NCBI RefSeq assembly: GCF_012641435.1
Contig: NZ_JABAIJ010000006.1
Location: 310,001-374,000 of the forward strand
Origin: Rhizobium sp. P38BS-XIX
GTDB lineage: Bacteria > Pseudomonadota > Alphaproteobacteria > Rhizobiales > Rhizobiaceae
DNA: 64,000 bases
Direction of reading: 5' to 3'
Shown: one piece after another, positions 26,915-35,659 of the stretch
Layout of the letters: each line of letters begins with the position of its first letter
Position numbering within the stretch: the stretch's first letter is position 1
The notes under the pieces: model-generated
Seen by the model: only the letters and a program-made list of their open reading frames with translations
Told to the model about the DNA's origin: nothing
Databases searched by the model: none
Made by a program: the position numbers and the translations under genes

Positions 26915-28120
26915 ATGAAAACAGCAGATCCCGAGCTTATGCGGGCGATAAACCGCTTCAATGTGCTGGATACCATCCGGCGGGCAGGCTCCATCGCACG
27001 TATCGAAATCAGCGACCGCACCCAGCTTTCGACCACCACGGTGTCGGCGATCACGGCATCCTTGCTGGACGACGGGCTGATTCTCGCCCGCACCGAAGGC
27101 GATCTGCGCGAGTCCGCCAGCCGCGGCAGGCCACGCGTGATGCTGGAGCTCAATCCAGATGCCGCGCGCGTTGTCGGTGCGAAAATCGCCGCCAATCGGA
27201 TGGTATTCGTCGTCACCGATTTCTGCGGCGAGGTACTTTCGACGTTGACGCTGGCGCTGCGCGTCGATCGACAGCCGATCGGCGTCATCGCCGATCTTCT
27301 TGAAGATGGCGTGCGCCGCTGCGTCGTAGATGCCAATCTGGCTCTCGACGAGATCGATTCCGTCTGCCTCGGCCTGCCCGGCGTCGTCGAACATCGCACC
27401 GGCCATGTCCGCACCAGCCCGATCTTTCGCGAGACGGGCGTCGATTTCGCCAAGGAAATGTCGGAGCGGTTGGGTGTGACCACCATCGTCGAAAGCGATG
27501 CGCACGCCATTACACTGGCACATCACTGGTTCGGCAAGGCCAGGGACCTCGACGACATGGTGCTCGTGTCGCTGGAGCAGACGCTGGGTCTCGGCGTGCT
27601 GCACGGCGGCCAGCTCTTTCGCGGCGCCGGCGGCCTCAGCCACAATCTCGGAGACCTTGTGCTGGGCATGGGGTCGCAGGGCTTGATCAGACTGGCCAGC
27701 CTTGCCGGCGAGAGCGCCATTCTCGGTGACCAGCCGAATGGCGGCCGCTTTGCCGAAGCTGTTCGCCTCGGACGGGGTATGGCCCATGCCAAGACGCTGA
27801 TCGATGCCGAAGACAACACGTTGATCAACGCGGCCATCCGCGCCGGCGAGGCCTGCGGCATGGCGCTTGCCAACATCGTCACGCTGTTTGCACCGCCGCG
27901 CGTCATCCTCGTGGGATCGAGCCTGGCGCTCGGCCAGCCCTTCCTCGACAGCCTGCGGGAGGCCTATTCGCTGGCCATTCCACCATCGATCAAGGGTGTG
28001 ACCGAGCTGGTGTTCGACCAGTCGACCGACGAGACCTGGGCACAGGGCGCGGCAGTCGTCGCGCTGCGCGAACTCTACGAATCGCCCTGGGGGACGACGG
28101 GACCGGCGCCGGCTCTCTGA
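26915..28120 (+). CDS. ROK-family transcriptional regulator, module A
   Basis: A 401-residue regulator with an N-terminal winged helix (about residues 18-60; TQLSTTTVSAITASLLDDGL is the recognition region) and a C-terminal ROK sugar-kinase-like domain. The kinase ATP site is degenerate, as expected for NagC/XylR-type regulators. LGLPGVVEHRTGHVRTS and LEQTLGLGVLHGG are ROK segments; the zinc-binding CxCGxxGC motif is not seen. It diverges from the ABC operon and precedes two metabolic genes, so it probably controls both units in response to the imported sugar. No good ribosome site precedes 26915, so the start is uncertain; upstream in-frame codons look non-coding. Confidence 0.85.
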   Translation: MKTADPELMRAINRFNVLDTIRRAGSIARIEISDRTQLSTTTVSAITASLLDDGLILARTEGDLRESASRGRPRVMLELNPDAARVVGAKIAANRMVFVVTDFCGEVLSTLTLALRVDRQPIGVIADLLEDGVRRCVVDANLALDEIDSVCLGLPGVVEHRTGHVRTSPIFRETGVDFAKEMSERLGVTTIVESDAHAITLAHHWFGKARDLDDMVLVSLEQTLGLGVLHGGQLFRGAGGLSHNLGDLVLGMGSQGLIRLASLAGESAILGDQPNGGRFAEAVRLGRGMAHAKTLIDAEDNTLINAAIRAGEACGMALANIVTLFAPPRVILVGSSLALGQPFLDSLREAYSLAIPPSIKGVTELVFDQSTDETWAQGAAVVALRELYESPWGTTGPAPAL

Positions 28121-28159
28121 TCCGCAGGACAGCAAAGACAATTCATCTGGAGGAAATCT

Positions 28160-29260
28160 ATGAATAAGGTCGGCATCGGCATAATCGGCTGCGGAAACAT
28201 TTCCGGCGCCTATCTCACCGCCATGAAATCCTTTCCCATTCTCGACATCAAAGGCGTCGCCGATCTCAATCGCGAGTTGGCCGAGGCGAAAGCTGCGGAA
28301 TTCGGCCTGAAGGCCGTCGATATCGCCACCCTGCTGGCCGATCCCTCGATCGAGATCATCGTCAACCTGACCATTCCGAAGGCACACGTCGCTGTCGGTC
28401 TGCAGGCACTGGACGCCGGCAAGCATACCTACTCGGAAAAGCCCCTCGGCATCACCTTCACGGAAGGCAAGAAGCTCGCCGACGCGGCAGCCTTCAAGGG
28501 CCTGCGCATCGGCGCAGCGCCGGACACCTTCCTCGGCGGCGGTCACCAGACGGCGCGCGCCATCATTGATGAAGGCGCCATCGGCATTCCGGTCGGCGGC
28601 ACAGCAACCTTCATGTGCCCGGGACATGAGCGCTGGCATCCGAATCCGGCTTTCTACTACGAAGTCGGCGGCGGCCCGATGCTCGATATGGGTCCCTACT
28701 ACATCGCCGATCTTGTCAATCTGCTCGGGCCCGTCTCGCAGGTCGCCGGCTTTGCCGTGACGCCGCGCAAGGAGCGCATCATCACCAGCGAGCCGCGCAA
28801 CGGCGAACACATCCCCGTGCATGTACCGACGCATGTTGCCGGCGTCATGGCCTTTGCCAATGGCGCGGTCGTCCAGATCGGCATGAGCTTCGATGTGGCC
28901 GGCCACAAGCATGTGCCGCTCGAAGTCTACGGCACTGAGGGCACGCTGATCGTGCCCGATCCGAACCGCTTCGGCGGTCCCGTGGAGTTTTTGAAGAAGG
29001 GCGGCGAATTCGCCGAGCGCGAGATCACCGCACCCTATGCCGACGGCAACTACCGCTCGCTCGGCGTTGCCGACATGGCGCATGCCATCCGCTCGAACCG
29101 CCCGCACCGCGCCAACGGTAGCCTTGCGCTGCATGTGCTCGAGGTCATGGAAGCCTTCCAGACGGCTTCCGACGGCGGGCGCACGGTCACCATCACGACG
29201 CAAACGGAGCGTCCAGCCCCTCTGTCCGAATCCCTGGTGGATGGGCAGATTGGCCGCTAA
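28160..29260 (+). CDS. Gfo/Idh/MocA-family oxidoreductase, module A
   Basis: A 366-residue NAD(P)-dependent dehydrogenase. The Rossmann motif GIIGCGNISGAY is at the N terminus and the catalytic-lysine motif YSEKPLG at about residue 95. The C-terminal domain contains GGGPMLDMGPYYIADLVNLLG. Enzymes of this type oxidise sugars or inositols, often at C-3 or C-1. GGAGG 9 bases upstream fixes the start. It lies between the ROK regulator and the ThuA-like gene, 24 bases before the latter. This pairing resembles thuB-thuA of Sinorhizobium, where the pair takes part in disaccharide catabolism through a 3-keto sugar. Confidence 0.9.
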   Translation: MNKVGIGIIGCGNISGAYLTAMKSFPILDIKGVADLNRELAEAKAAEFGLKAVDIATLLADPSIEIIVNLTIPKAHVAVGLQALDAGKHTYSEKPLGITFTEGKKLADAAAFKGLRIGAAPDTFLGGGHQTARAIIDEGAIGIPVGGTATFMCPGHERWHPNPAFYYEVGGGPMLDMGPYYIADLVNLLGPVSQVAGFAVTPRKERIITSEPRNGEHIPVHVPTHVAGVMAFANGAVVQIGMSFDVAGHKHVPLEVYGTEGTLIVPDPNRFGGPVEFLKKGGEFAEREITAPYADGNYRSLGVADMAHAIRSNRPHRANGSLALHVLEVMEAFQTASDGGRTVTITTQTERPAPLSESLVDGQIGR

Positions 29261-29284
29261 TTACTCAATTTCAGGAGGATTATC

Positions 29285-29926
29285 ATGCGTGAAGCACTTA
29301 TCGTCTGGGGCGGCTGGAGCGGCCACGAACCACAGGAATGCGCCCACATCATCCGCGACATGCTGGAGGAGGACGGCTTCAAGGTCTACCTCGAAAACAG
29401 CACCGAAGCCTTCGCCGATCCCTCGATCCACGATCTCAGCCTGATCGTGCCGATCGTCACCATGTCGAAGATCGAGAAAGAGGAGGTCAAGAACCTTGCC
29501 GCCGCGATCGAAAGCGGTGTTGGTATTGCCGGCTATCACGGCGGCGCCGGCGACTCGTTCCGTGAAAGCGTCGAGTACCAGTTCATCATCGGCGGCCAGT
29601 GGGTCGCCCATCCCGGCAATATCATCGACTACACGGTCAATATCACCCGCCCGGACGACCCGATCATGGAGGGGATCACCGATTTCCCCTACACGTCGGA
29701 GCAATATTACATGCATGTCGACCCGTCGAACGAGGTGCTGGCGACCACGACCTTCACCGGCGACCACGCCTACTGGATCGACGGCGTCGTCATGCCCGTC
29801 GCCTGGAAGCGCAAATACGGCAAGGGCCGCGTCTTCTATTCCTCCCTCGGCCACCAGGCCAAGGAATTCGAGGTTCCGCAGATGAAGACCATCTTCCGCC
29901 GCGGCGCCAACTGGGCCGCGCGCTAA
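29285..29926 (+). CDS. ThuA-like protein (trehalose utilisation family), module A
   Basis: A 213-residue soluble protein of the ThuA family, which has a glutamine-amidotransferase-like fold. It begins MREALIVWGGWSGHEPQE and contains GIAGYHGGAGDSFRES, YQFIIGGQWVAHPG and GKGRVFYSSLGHQAKEFE, all family hallmarks. In Sinorhizobium ThuA acts with the dehydrogenase ThuB in trehalose and related disaccharide use. A strong AGGAGG precedes the ATG. It is the last gene of the ROK-Gfo/Idh-ThuA unit, followed immediately by a rhizobial repeat fragment. Confidence 0.88.
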   Translation: MREALIVWGGWSGHEPQECAHIIRDMLEEDGFKVYLENSTEAFADPSIHDLSLIVPIVTMSKIEKEEVKNLAAAIESGVGIAGYHGGAGDSFRESVEYQFIIGGQWVAHPGNIIDYTVNITRPDDPIMEGITDFPYTSEQYYMHVDPSNEVLATTTFTGDHAYWIDGVVMPVAWKRKYGKGRVFYSSLGHQAKEFEVPQMKTIFRRGANWAAR

Positions 29927-29975
29927 AGCAATTGCAGGAAAAGTGCGAAGCGGCTTTCCATCCGCTCTCAAGAAC
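29927..29975. repeat. Partial copy of a rhizobial palindromic intergenic repeat
   Basis: AGCAATTGCAGGAAAAGTGC follows the ThuA-like stop directly and matches, with one change, the left part of the complete element at 30186. The match decays after about 35 bases, so this is a truncated copy. The rest of the gap (29976-30185) shows no gene, only non-repeated sequence. Confidence 0.6.
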
Positions 29976-30185
29976 ACGTCAGATGATGAACGAAGCCATG
30001 GCATGGCCTCGCTGACCGAGACGCAAACCAGCTGCTCGCACCCTATGGGTTGCGGGCGGCAAGCGGTTTAAGTGGCACATGAAACCGTCACAGACTTGAC
30101 ACATTCGCTCAGCGCCCAAACTATCTCCTCCCGCATCATAGATGAGGCAAATTGGAAGCCTTTGATATCTATTGCGGATTTCTGG

Positions 30186-30293
30186 AGCAATTCCAGGAAA
30201 AGTGCGCAGCGGTTTTCTGTCCGGAATTGCGCGAAAACAAAGAGATAGAGCGGTTCGGGGATTCCGTGAAAAGCTGAACCGCTCTAAAAGGGA
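30186..30293. repeat. Rhizobial intergenic mosaic-type repeat (two hairpins)
   Basis: Two inverted repeats stand side by side. GCAATTCC (30187-30194) pairs with GGAATTGC (30223-30230), and AGAGCGGTTC (30247-30256) pairs with GAACCGCTCT (30276-30285). Elements with AGCAATTCCAGGAAAAGTG are abundant between genes in Rhizobium and relatives and resemble the mosaic elements called RIME. The right end carries the ribosome site of the following phosphatase gene, so the repeat lies in its 5' leader and its hairpins could influence expression. Confidence 0.7.
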
Positions 30294-30300
30294 GAACAGC

Positions 30301-31161
30301 GTGAGAAACGGATCTACCGGGCGCCGGGCGCTCGTCGCAACCATCAGCCTCGCTGCCGCCATACCAGCTCTGGCTGCCGATCTGCCGGACGCCACGCCCG
30401 ATGACAATCTCAACGCGGTTCTTTGGGACCAGACTTCGGTCGAGGCTCAAGCCAATGCACTCGGCGCCTATACGCTCGGCCGCATCAGGCTCGATGAAGC
30501 CTTGGCGGACAAGAACTGGACTGCTGCCCCAGTGGAACAGACGGGTAATTTCCAGGACTTTCCGCCAGCCATCATCCTCGATGTCGACGATACCATCGTC
30601 AACACATCGCCGTATCAGGCGCGCAACATCACCACCGGCAGCAGCTTTACTGCTGACAGTTGGACGCACTACGTCAACGCCCAGCAGGACAAGCCGATCG
30701 CGGGTGCGGTGGAATTCACCCAATATGCCGCCTCGAAGGGCGTGAAGGTCTTCTACGTGACCAACCGCACGGTGGAGGAAGAGAAGCCGACCGTCGAGGA
30801 ATTGAAGCGCTTCGGCTTTCCGATGGGCGATAATGTCGACACCTTCCTCAGCGCCAAGGAACAGCCCGACTGGGGTTCCGCCAAGGGCACGCGTCGCGCC
30901 TTCATCGCCAAGAATTATCGCATCCTGCTGATGTTCGGCGATAATTTCGGCGATTTCACAGATGACTACAAGGGCACGGTGGAAGAGCGTCAGAAGGCAT
31001 TCGAAGCCGCCAAGACCCATTTCGGCCATGACTGGATCGCGATCGCAAATCCAACTTATGGCTCGTTTGAAAGCGCGCCCTACAAGGGCGATTACAAGCT
31101 ACCGCCAGAAGAGCAGCGGAAGATGAAGCAGGATGCCTTGACGCCCTGGGATGGGAAATAG
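30301..31161 (+). CDS. Secreted HAD acid phosphatase / 5'-nucleotidase (e(P4)/class B-C type)
   Basis: A 286-residue exported phosphatase of the HAD superfamily. The signal peptide ends near PALAA. The nucleophile motif ILDVDDTIVNTSPYQA (DxDxT) lies near residue 97, YVTNRT gives motif II, and LLMFGDNFGDF gives the metal-binding acidic motif. There is no lipobox, so unlike Haemophilus e(P4) it should be soluble in the periplasm, releasing phosphate from nucleotides or other monoesters. The start is GTG at 30301, with GGGAG 6 bases upstream; a longer ATG frame begins inside the intergenic repeat and is rejected. Confidence 0.85.
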   Translation: MRNGSTGRRALVATISLAAAIPALAADLPDATPDDNLNAVLWDQTSVEAQANALGAYTLGRIRLDEALADKNWTAAPVEQTGNFQDFPPAIILDVDDTIVNTSPYQARNITTGSSFTADSWTHYVNAQQDKPIAGAVEFTQYAASKGVKVFYVTNRTVEEEKPTVEELKRFGFPMGDNVDTFLSAKEQPDWGSAKGTRRAFIAKNYRILLMFGDNFGDFTDDYKGTVEERQKAFEAAKTHFGHDWIAIANPTYGSFESAPYKGDYKLPPEEQRKMKQDALTPWDGK

Positions 31162-31294
31162 CAACCGAACTCCCGGACATTGCGATGTCCGCCTCCGCCA
31201 CCTCGCGACCTTCCGGTTAAAGGGAAGGGACTGCGATGGTGACGGAGACGGGCATCAAGCTTCCGTCGAAGAAAAGCCTAAGGCCTGAACCCAA

Positions 31295-32590
31295 TCAACT
31301 CTTCCTTTTGAGCTTTGCCCCGCCTTCTTCCACCAGCTTTTGCGCAGCCTCGGCGACCGTGATCTTGCCGAAGGCGAGCTGGTCGGCGACGGGGCGCATG
31401 ACGTTCTGATCGAACTCCCCGGATCCCATCGGTGCCGGCGGCGGATAGTCGCCGACCTGGTCTTTCAGAAGCTCGACATATTTGACCGTCAACTGCTCCA
31501 CCGGATTGAGCTGCGGCAGGATCGCCTGACGGACCGCAGGCGACATAGGCACACCGCGCTCGACCCCGAGAATCTTGCCGGCATCGACATCGTTGACGAA
31601 GAAGTTGATGAATTTAGCCGCCGTTTCGCCGTTCTTGCTGGTAGCGCCGACGCTCCAGATCAGAGCCGGGCGGTAATAGTGGCCGGAAGGTCCGTCCTTC
31701 TTCTCGCGCGGCAGCATGGTGATCCCGAGCTTGCCCTTAACGACGAGCTGATAGCCGACAAGCTGGTTGGAATAGGTCATGCCCATGGCCGCTTTGCCAA
31801 GCGCCAGGCAATTGCTTTCGATGACGCTCTGGTCGAGCGTCTGGACGTCAGCCGAGACGGTACCACCGCGCTTACGAAGATCTTCCCAATAGGTATACCA
31901 TTCCTTGGCGTCGTCGACAGCGAAACCCAGGCCGCCCTCATCCGTATAGAGCATCTTGCCGCGCTGGCGCAGCCACGCGTCGAACACATATTGGTAGCGC
32001 GCACCATAAGGGCCACCCCAATAGGCGCGTTTGCCCGCGGCCTTGGTCATTTCCACCGCAAGGTCTGCATATTCTGTCCAGGTCGTTGTCGGGCCTGGCG
32101 GCGTCAGGCCGGTCTTCTTGAACATGTCCTCGTCGTAAAACAGCGAGAAGGAGTTGAGCCCGAGACCGATGCCATAGAGTTTGTTGTCGACCGTCGTGAG
32201 CTTCAGGACATCCTTGCCGAAGCTATCGACGTTCAGTGTGGAAGGAACGAATTGATCGAGCGCCATGCAGGCACCGCGCCTGGAGTAGTCGGCGATCGAG
32301 CTCGGCTCGAGCTGAAAGACATCGGCAATGTTCTGACTGGCCATTCCGGTCGCAAGCTTGGCCCAATAGCCATCGCCACTGATACTTTCGCCAACGACGG
32401 AAATATCCGGATTCTTGCCGTGAAACAGCTCGGCAACCGCGACAGTACGCTTACCGCGATCGGGTGAACCCCACCACATGGCGCGCAATTGTGTCGCATC
32501 GGCAAAGGCGGGCATCGCTCCACCCGTAAAGGCAAGGCCAGCCGCGGTTCCAGCGGCTCCGATCATGAAAGAACGACGATTCATGCGCAT
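31295..32590 (-). CDS. Sugar ABC transporter substrate-binding protein, Tat-exported, module B
   Basis: A 431-residue solute-binding protein with a twin-arginine signal (MNRRSFMIGAAGTAAGLAF) rather than a Sec one, so it is exported folded. LRAMWWGSPDRGKRTVAVAELF and DVFQLEPSSIADYSRRGACMALDQ resemble the binding protein at 41367, which is a paralogue. AAGGAGG six bases upstream supports 32590. No permease or ATPase adjoins it; it stands alone opposite a LacI gene. It may use the permeases of module C or others elsewhere. The substrate is unknown. Confidence 0.9.
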   Translation of the reverse strand: MRMNRRSFMIGAAGTAAGLAFTGGAMPAFADATQLRAMWWGSPDRGKRTVAVAELFHGKNPDISVVGESISGDGYWAKLATGMASQNIADVFQLEPSSIADYSRRGACMALDQFVPSTLNVDSFGKDVLKLTTVDNKLYGIGLGLNSFSLFYDEDMFKKTGLTPPGPTTTWTEYADLAVEMTKAAGKRAYWGGPYGARYQYVFDAWLRQRGKMLYTDEGGLGFAVDDAKEWYTYWEDLRKRGGTVSADVQTLDQSVIESNCLALGKAAMGMTYSNQLVGYQLVVKGKLGITMLPREKKDGPSGHYYRPALIWSVGATSKNGETAAKFINFFVNDVDAGKILGVERGVPMSPAVRQAILPQLNPVEQLTVKYVELLKDQVGDYPPPAPMGSGEFDQNVMRPVADQLAFGKITVAEAAQKLVEEGGAKLKRKS

Positions 32591-32684
32591 GAGATTCCTC
32601 CTTCTCTTGCGTTGCCATCCGCGCACCCTCCCCCGGCGCCTCTGCGGATAAGATGAAGCGAAGATATGCAACAAGATTGCACTA

Positions 32685-32717
32685 TGCAATAAAAAATCTT
32701 TCTATTGCAAATTTGCA
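32685..32717. promoter_or_regulatory. LacI-type operator region, module B
   Basis: TGCAAATTTGCA at 32706-32717 is a perfect 12-bp palindrome. Overlapping it, TGCAATA (32685-32691) and TATTGCA (32703-32709) form a second inverted repeat. The region is strongly AT-rich and lies between the binding-protein gene (minus) and the LacI gene (plus), 22 bases before the latter, where an autoregulating LacI protein would bind. Confidence 0.55.
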
Positions 32718-32739
32718 TATTTTTGCATAATTTTGCGAT

Positions 32740-33762
32740 ATGAATGATAGCCGTACAAAACGCATCAGGCAGGCCGACATTGCTGCCGCAGCGGGCGTCT
32801 CCGTCTCCACGGTGTCGCGGGTCTTGACCAATGAACCCGGCATCAGCGACACGATCCGCCAGCATATATTCAAGGTCGCGAGCGATCTCGGCTATCCCTT
32901 GAAGACCGCAGCCGAGACGACGACGGGTGGCCTTGCGCTGATCGCGAGCGACAGCGTTACGGGAGGCTTGAGCGTTTTCTACGAAGGCATCGTGGAAGGC
33001 TTGCGTGCCGGCGCCGTCGAGCGCGGCATGCGCTTCGATATCCGCCTGATCCGCCAGGCAAGAACCGAACCGGAGCTGGTGAAGGAATATCTCCAGACAG
33101 CCGGCGCAGAGGGTCTGTTTCTCGTCGGCATCGATCCCTCCGACGAACTTCGCCGCTGGCTCGAAGCAAGCGGCACGCCGGTGGTGCTCGTCAACGGCAC
33201 CGATCACAAGCTGATCTTCGATGGCGTATCGCCCGCCAATTTCTTCGGCGCCTATGCCGCAACGCGCCGCCTGCTCGACGCCGGCCATCGCCGCATCCTG
33301 CATCTCACCGGCTCGCATCGCCAGACGATCCGCGAGCGCGTGCGCGGCTTCGAGGCGGCGATCGCTTCGGTGGAAGGCGCCGAGGGAAGGCTCGTGCCGA
33401 TGAATTTCCGCGGCAGCTCCAGCCAGGAAGCGCATGACACGACAGCCGCCATTCTTGCCGAGAAAAGCGGCTTCACCGCCGCCTTCTGCATGAATGACTT
33501 CATCGCCGTCGGTGTCCTCGACGCCGTGATTGAAGCCGGCCTGCGTGTGCCGGAGGATTTTGCCATCGTCGGCTTCGACGATCTGCCCTGTGCCCTGATG
33601 ACCAACCCACGGCTGGCAACGATGCGCGTCGACCGCGCAGCTCTCGGCCGGGAAGCCATCGGCCTGATGATCGCGCGCTTCCGCGACCGCGATGCGCCGG
33701 CACGCCAGATTTGCCACGGCGTTCAACCGATCGCCGGAGGCACTCTACCGCCCGAAACCTGA
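32740..33762 (+). CDS. LacI-family transcriptional regulator, module B
   Basis: A 340-residue regulator. Residues 11-60 form the helix-turn-helix and hinge (DIAAAAGVSVSTVSRVLTNEPGIS and beyond), followed by a periplasmic-binding-protein-like sensor domain (GLALIASDSVTGGL; GFDDLPCALMTNPRLATMRVD near the C terminus). It diverges from the lone binding protein and precedes the DUF2264 gene by 40 bases on the same strand, so it probably controls module B in both directions. The upstream region is unusually AT-rich, and no clear Shine-Dalgarno sequence is seen. Confidence 0.92.
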   Translation: MNDSRTKRIRQADIAAAAGVSVSTVSRVLTNEPGISDTIRQHIFKVASDLGYPLKTAAETTTGGLALIASDSVTGGLSVFYEGIVEGLRAGAVERGMRFDIRLIRQARTEPELVKEYLQTAGAEGLFLVGIDPSDELRRWLEASGTPVVLVNGTDHKLIFDGVSPANFFGAYAATRRLLDAGHRRILHLTGSHRQTIRERVRGFEAAIASVEGAEGRLVPMNFRGSSSQEAHDTTAAILAEKSGFTAAFCMNDFIAVGVLDAVIEAGLRVPEDFAIVGFDDLPCALMTNPRLATMRVDRAALGREAIGLMIARFRDRDAPARQICHGVQPIAGGTLPPET

Positions 33763-33802
33763 AGCCAATCCCGCCGCGGAAACGATCGAGAAAGCCGAAC
33801 CG

Positions 33803-35659
33803 ATGATCTATGACCCCGCCAGCTCCAATCCGCTCGCCGGCAATCCTCTGAAGACCCTTCCGGACATGCGCCGCGCGCTGACCGACCTGTTCGATCCACT
33901 GATCCCCTATTTCTCCGACGGTGGCGCCCGCGTCCGCATCGATGGTGCCGGCGCGCATTTCGACCGCGCGGCCGCCGATCTCGAAGGCTTTGCTCGCCCG
34001 CTCTGGGGCCTTGCGCCGCTCGGTGCCGGTGGCGGCGATTTTGCCCATTGGAACCGTTATGCGGAGGGCCTCGCCAACGGCGTCGATCCGACACATCCGG
34101 AATATTGGGGCACGGTCAACGGCCGCGACCAGCGCATGGTCGAGCTTGCCGCCCTCGGCTTCGCCCTCGCATTGGTCCCTGAAAAGATCTGGGAACCGCT
34201 CGATCAGCGCGCCCGCGACAATCTCATCACCTACCTCAAACACGCCCGCACCTTCGACTATGCCGACAACAATTGGAAATTCTTCCGCATCTTCGTCGAC
34301 ATCGCGCTCGATCGGCTCGGCGCCTCTTTCGACCGCAGCTTGACGGAAACCTATCTGAACGAACTGGATGGCTTCTATATCGGCGACGGCTGGTATCGCG
34401 ACGGCGATGTACGGCGCATCGACCACTACGTTCCCTTCGCCATGCATTTCTACGGACTAATCTACTCCAAGCTCGTCGATGACGACCGGGCCAGGCGCTA
34501 TCGCGAACGGGCAATCCTCTTTGCCAGGGATTTCCGCCATTGGTTCGCGGCCGATGGCGCCACGATCCCCTTCGGCCGCAGCCTGACCTACAGGTTCGCC
34601 TGCGCCGGCTTCTGGTCGGCCCTTGCCTTTGCCGACGTCGAGGCACTGCTGTGGGGCGAGATCAAGGGCCTCTGCCTTCGCCACCTGCGCTGGTGGGCCG
34701 ACAAGCCGATCGCCAATCGCGACGGCACCCTGCCCATCGGCTTTGCCTATCCCAACCTGCTGATGTCCGAGAACTACAATTCCGCCGGCTCGCCCTACTG
34801 GGCCTTCAAGGCCTTCCTGCCGCTGGCGCTGCCCAAGACCCATCCATTCTGGACGGCAGAAGAAAAATCGGCTGAAAATGAGCCGGCTATCATCCCGCAG
34901 AAGCACCCCGGCATGGTGATGATGCGCAGCAAGGCCGATGTCGTCGCGCTCTCCTCCGGCCAGGAAAACCAGCAGATGCGCTTCGGCGCGGAAAAATATT
35001 CGAAGTTCGCCTATTCGGCCCGCTACGGCTTCAGCATCGAAAGCGACGAGCGCATCTTCGCCGGCGGCGCCTTCGACAGCATGCTCGCCTTCAGCGACGA
35101 TGGCCTGCACTACCGGGTTCGGGAAACCAATGAGGAAGCAAAGCTTGCCGGCGATACGCTCTACGCCAAGTGGCTGCCTTATCCGGACGTAACAGTAGAG
35201 ACCTGGCTGATCCCGGCGTCTTCCTGGCACATCCGACTGCACAGGATCAGCACGCCACGCCCGCTGCAAACGGCCGAAGGCGGCTTTGCCATTGCAAGAC
35301 GCGATTTCGAGGCTGACACGCTCGCATCCGAACGCGGCTCCGCCTGCGCGATCGGTGAAGAGGATTTCAGCGGCATTCTCGATCTTGGCTCCACGATTGC
35401 CCGGGAAGGTATCGCCCAGAAGGCACCGCCGAATACCAATCTCATCGCCTCCAAAAGCTTGGTGCCGCAGTTGCGGGGCGCAATTCCAGCGGGCGAGACC
35501 ACGCTTGTCTCGGCCGTTCTTGCGGTGAAGGATCCTGCGGCTGTTACCCACGCCTGGACGAACCCACCTGCCAAACCCGATATCGATGCGCTGCGGGCCC
35601 TCGTGACGGAGAAGGGAATTACAGTCAGCGCCATCCAGGCGCCCGGTCGCCTGCCATGA
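33803..35659 (+). CDS. DUF2264 domain protein, module B
   Basis: A 618-residue soluble protein of the DUF2264 family. The N-terminal 370 residues look like an (alpha/alpha)6-type toroid, with family segments FARPLWGLAPLGAGGGDF, DNNWKFFRIFVDIALDRLG, DGWYRDGDVRRIDHYVPFAM and NYNSAGSPYWAFKAFLPLAL; a beta-rich C-terminal half follows. No signal peptide is present. Such folds are common in polysaccharide lyases and hydrolases, so a role on a sugar oligomer is likely, but the family's reaction is unknown to me. The start at 33803 is chosen because residues before it overlap the LacI gene. Its stop overlaps the next gene by four bases. Confidence 0.85.
   Translation: MIYDPASSNPLAGNPLKTLPDMRRALTDLFDPLIPYFSDGGARVRIDGAGAHFDRAAADLEGFARPLWGLAPLGAGGGDFAHWNRYAEGLANGVDPTHPEYWGTVNGRDQRMVELAALGFALALVPEKIWEPLDQRARDNLITYLKHARTFDYADNNWKFFRIFVDIALDRLGASFDRSLTETYLNELDGFYIGDGWYRDGDVRRIDHYVPFAMHFYGLIYSKLVDDDRARRYRERAILFARDFRHWFAADGATIPFGRSLTYRFACAGFWSALAFADVEALLWGEIKGLCLRHLRWWADKPIANRDGTLPIGFAYPNLLMSENYNSAGSPYWAFKAFLPLALPKTHPFWTAEEKSAENEPAIIPQKHPGMVMMRSKADVVALSSGQENQQMRFGAEKYSKFAYSARYGFSIESDERIFAGGAFDSMLAFSDDGLHYRVRETNEEAKLAGDTLYAKWLPYPDVTVETWLIPASSWHIRLHRISTPRPLQTAEGGFAIARRDFEADTLASERGSACAIGEEDFSGILDLGSTIAREGIAQKAPPNTNLIASKSLVPQLRGAIPAGETTLVSAVLAVKDPAAVTHAWTNPPAKPDIDALRALVTEKGITVSAIQAPGRLP

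Noticed and set aside
26897..29203. 768-codon open frame on the minus strand
   Set aside because: It lies antisense to the ROK and Gfo/Idh genes, has no ribosome site, no recognisable domain and a composition typical of a shadow frame in high-GC DNA.
31236..31409. 57-codon plus-strand frame with an upstream AAGGGAAGGGA
   Set aside because: Most of it is antisense to the binding-protein gene and the residues look like a shadow; the ribosome site match may be chance.
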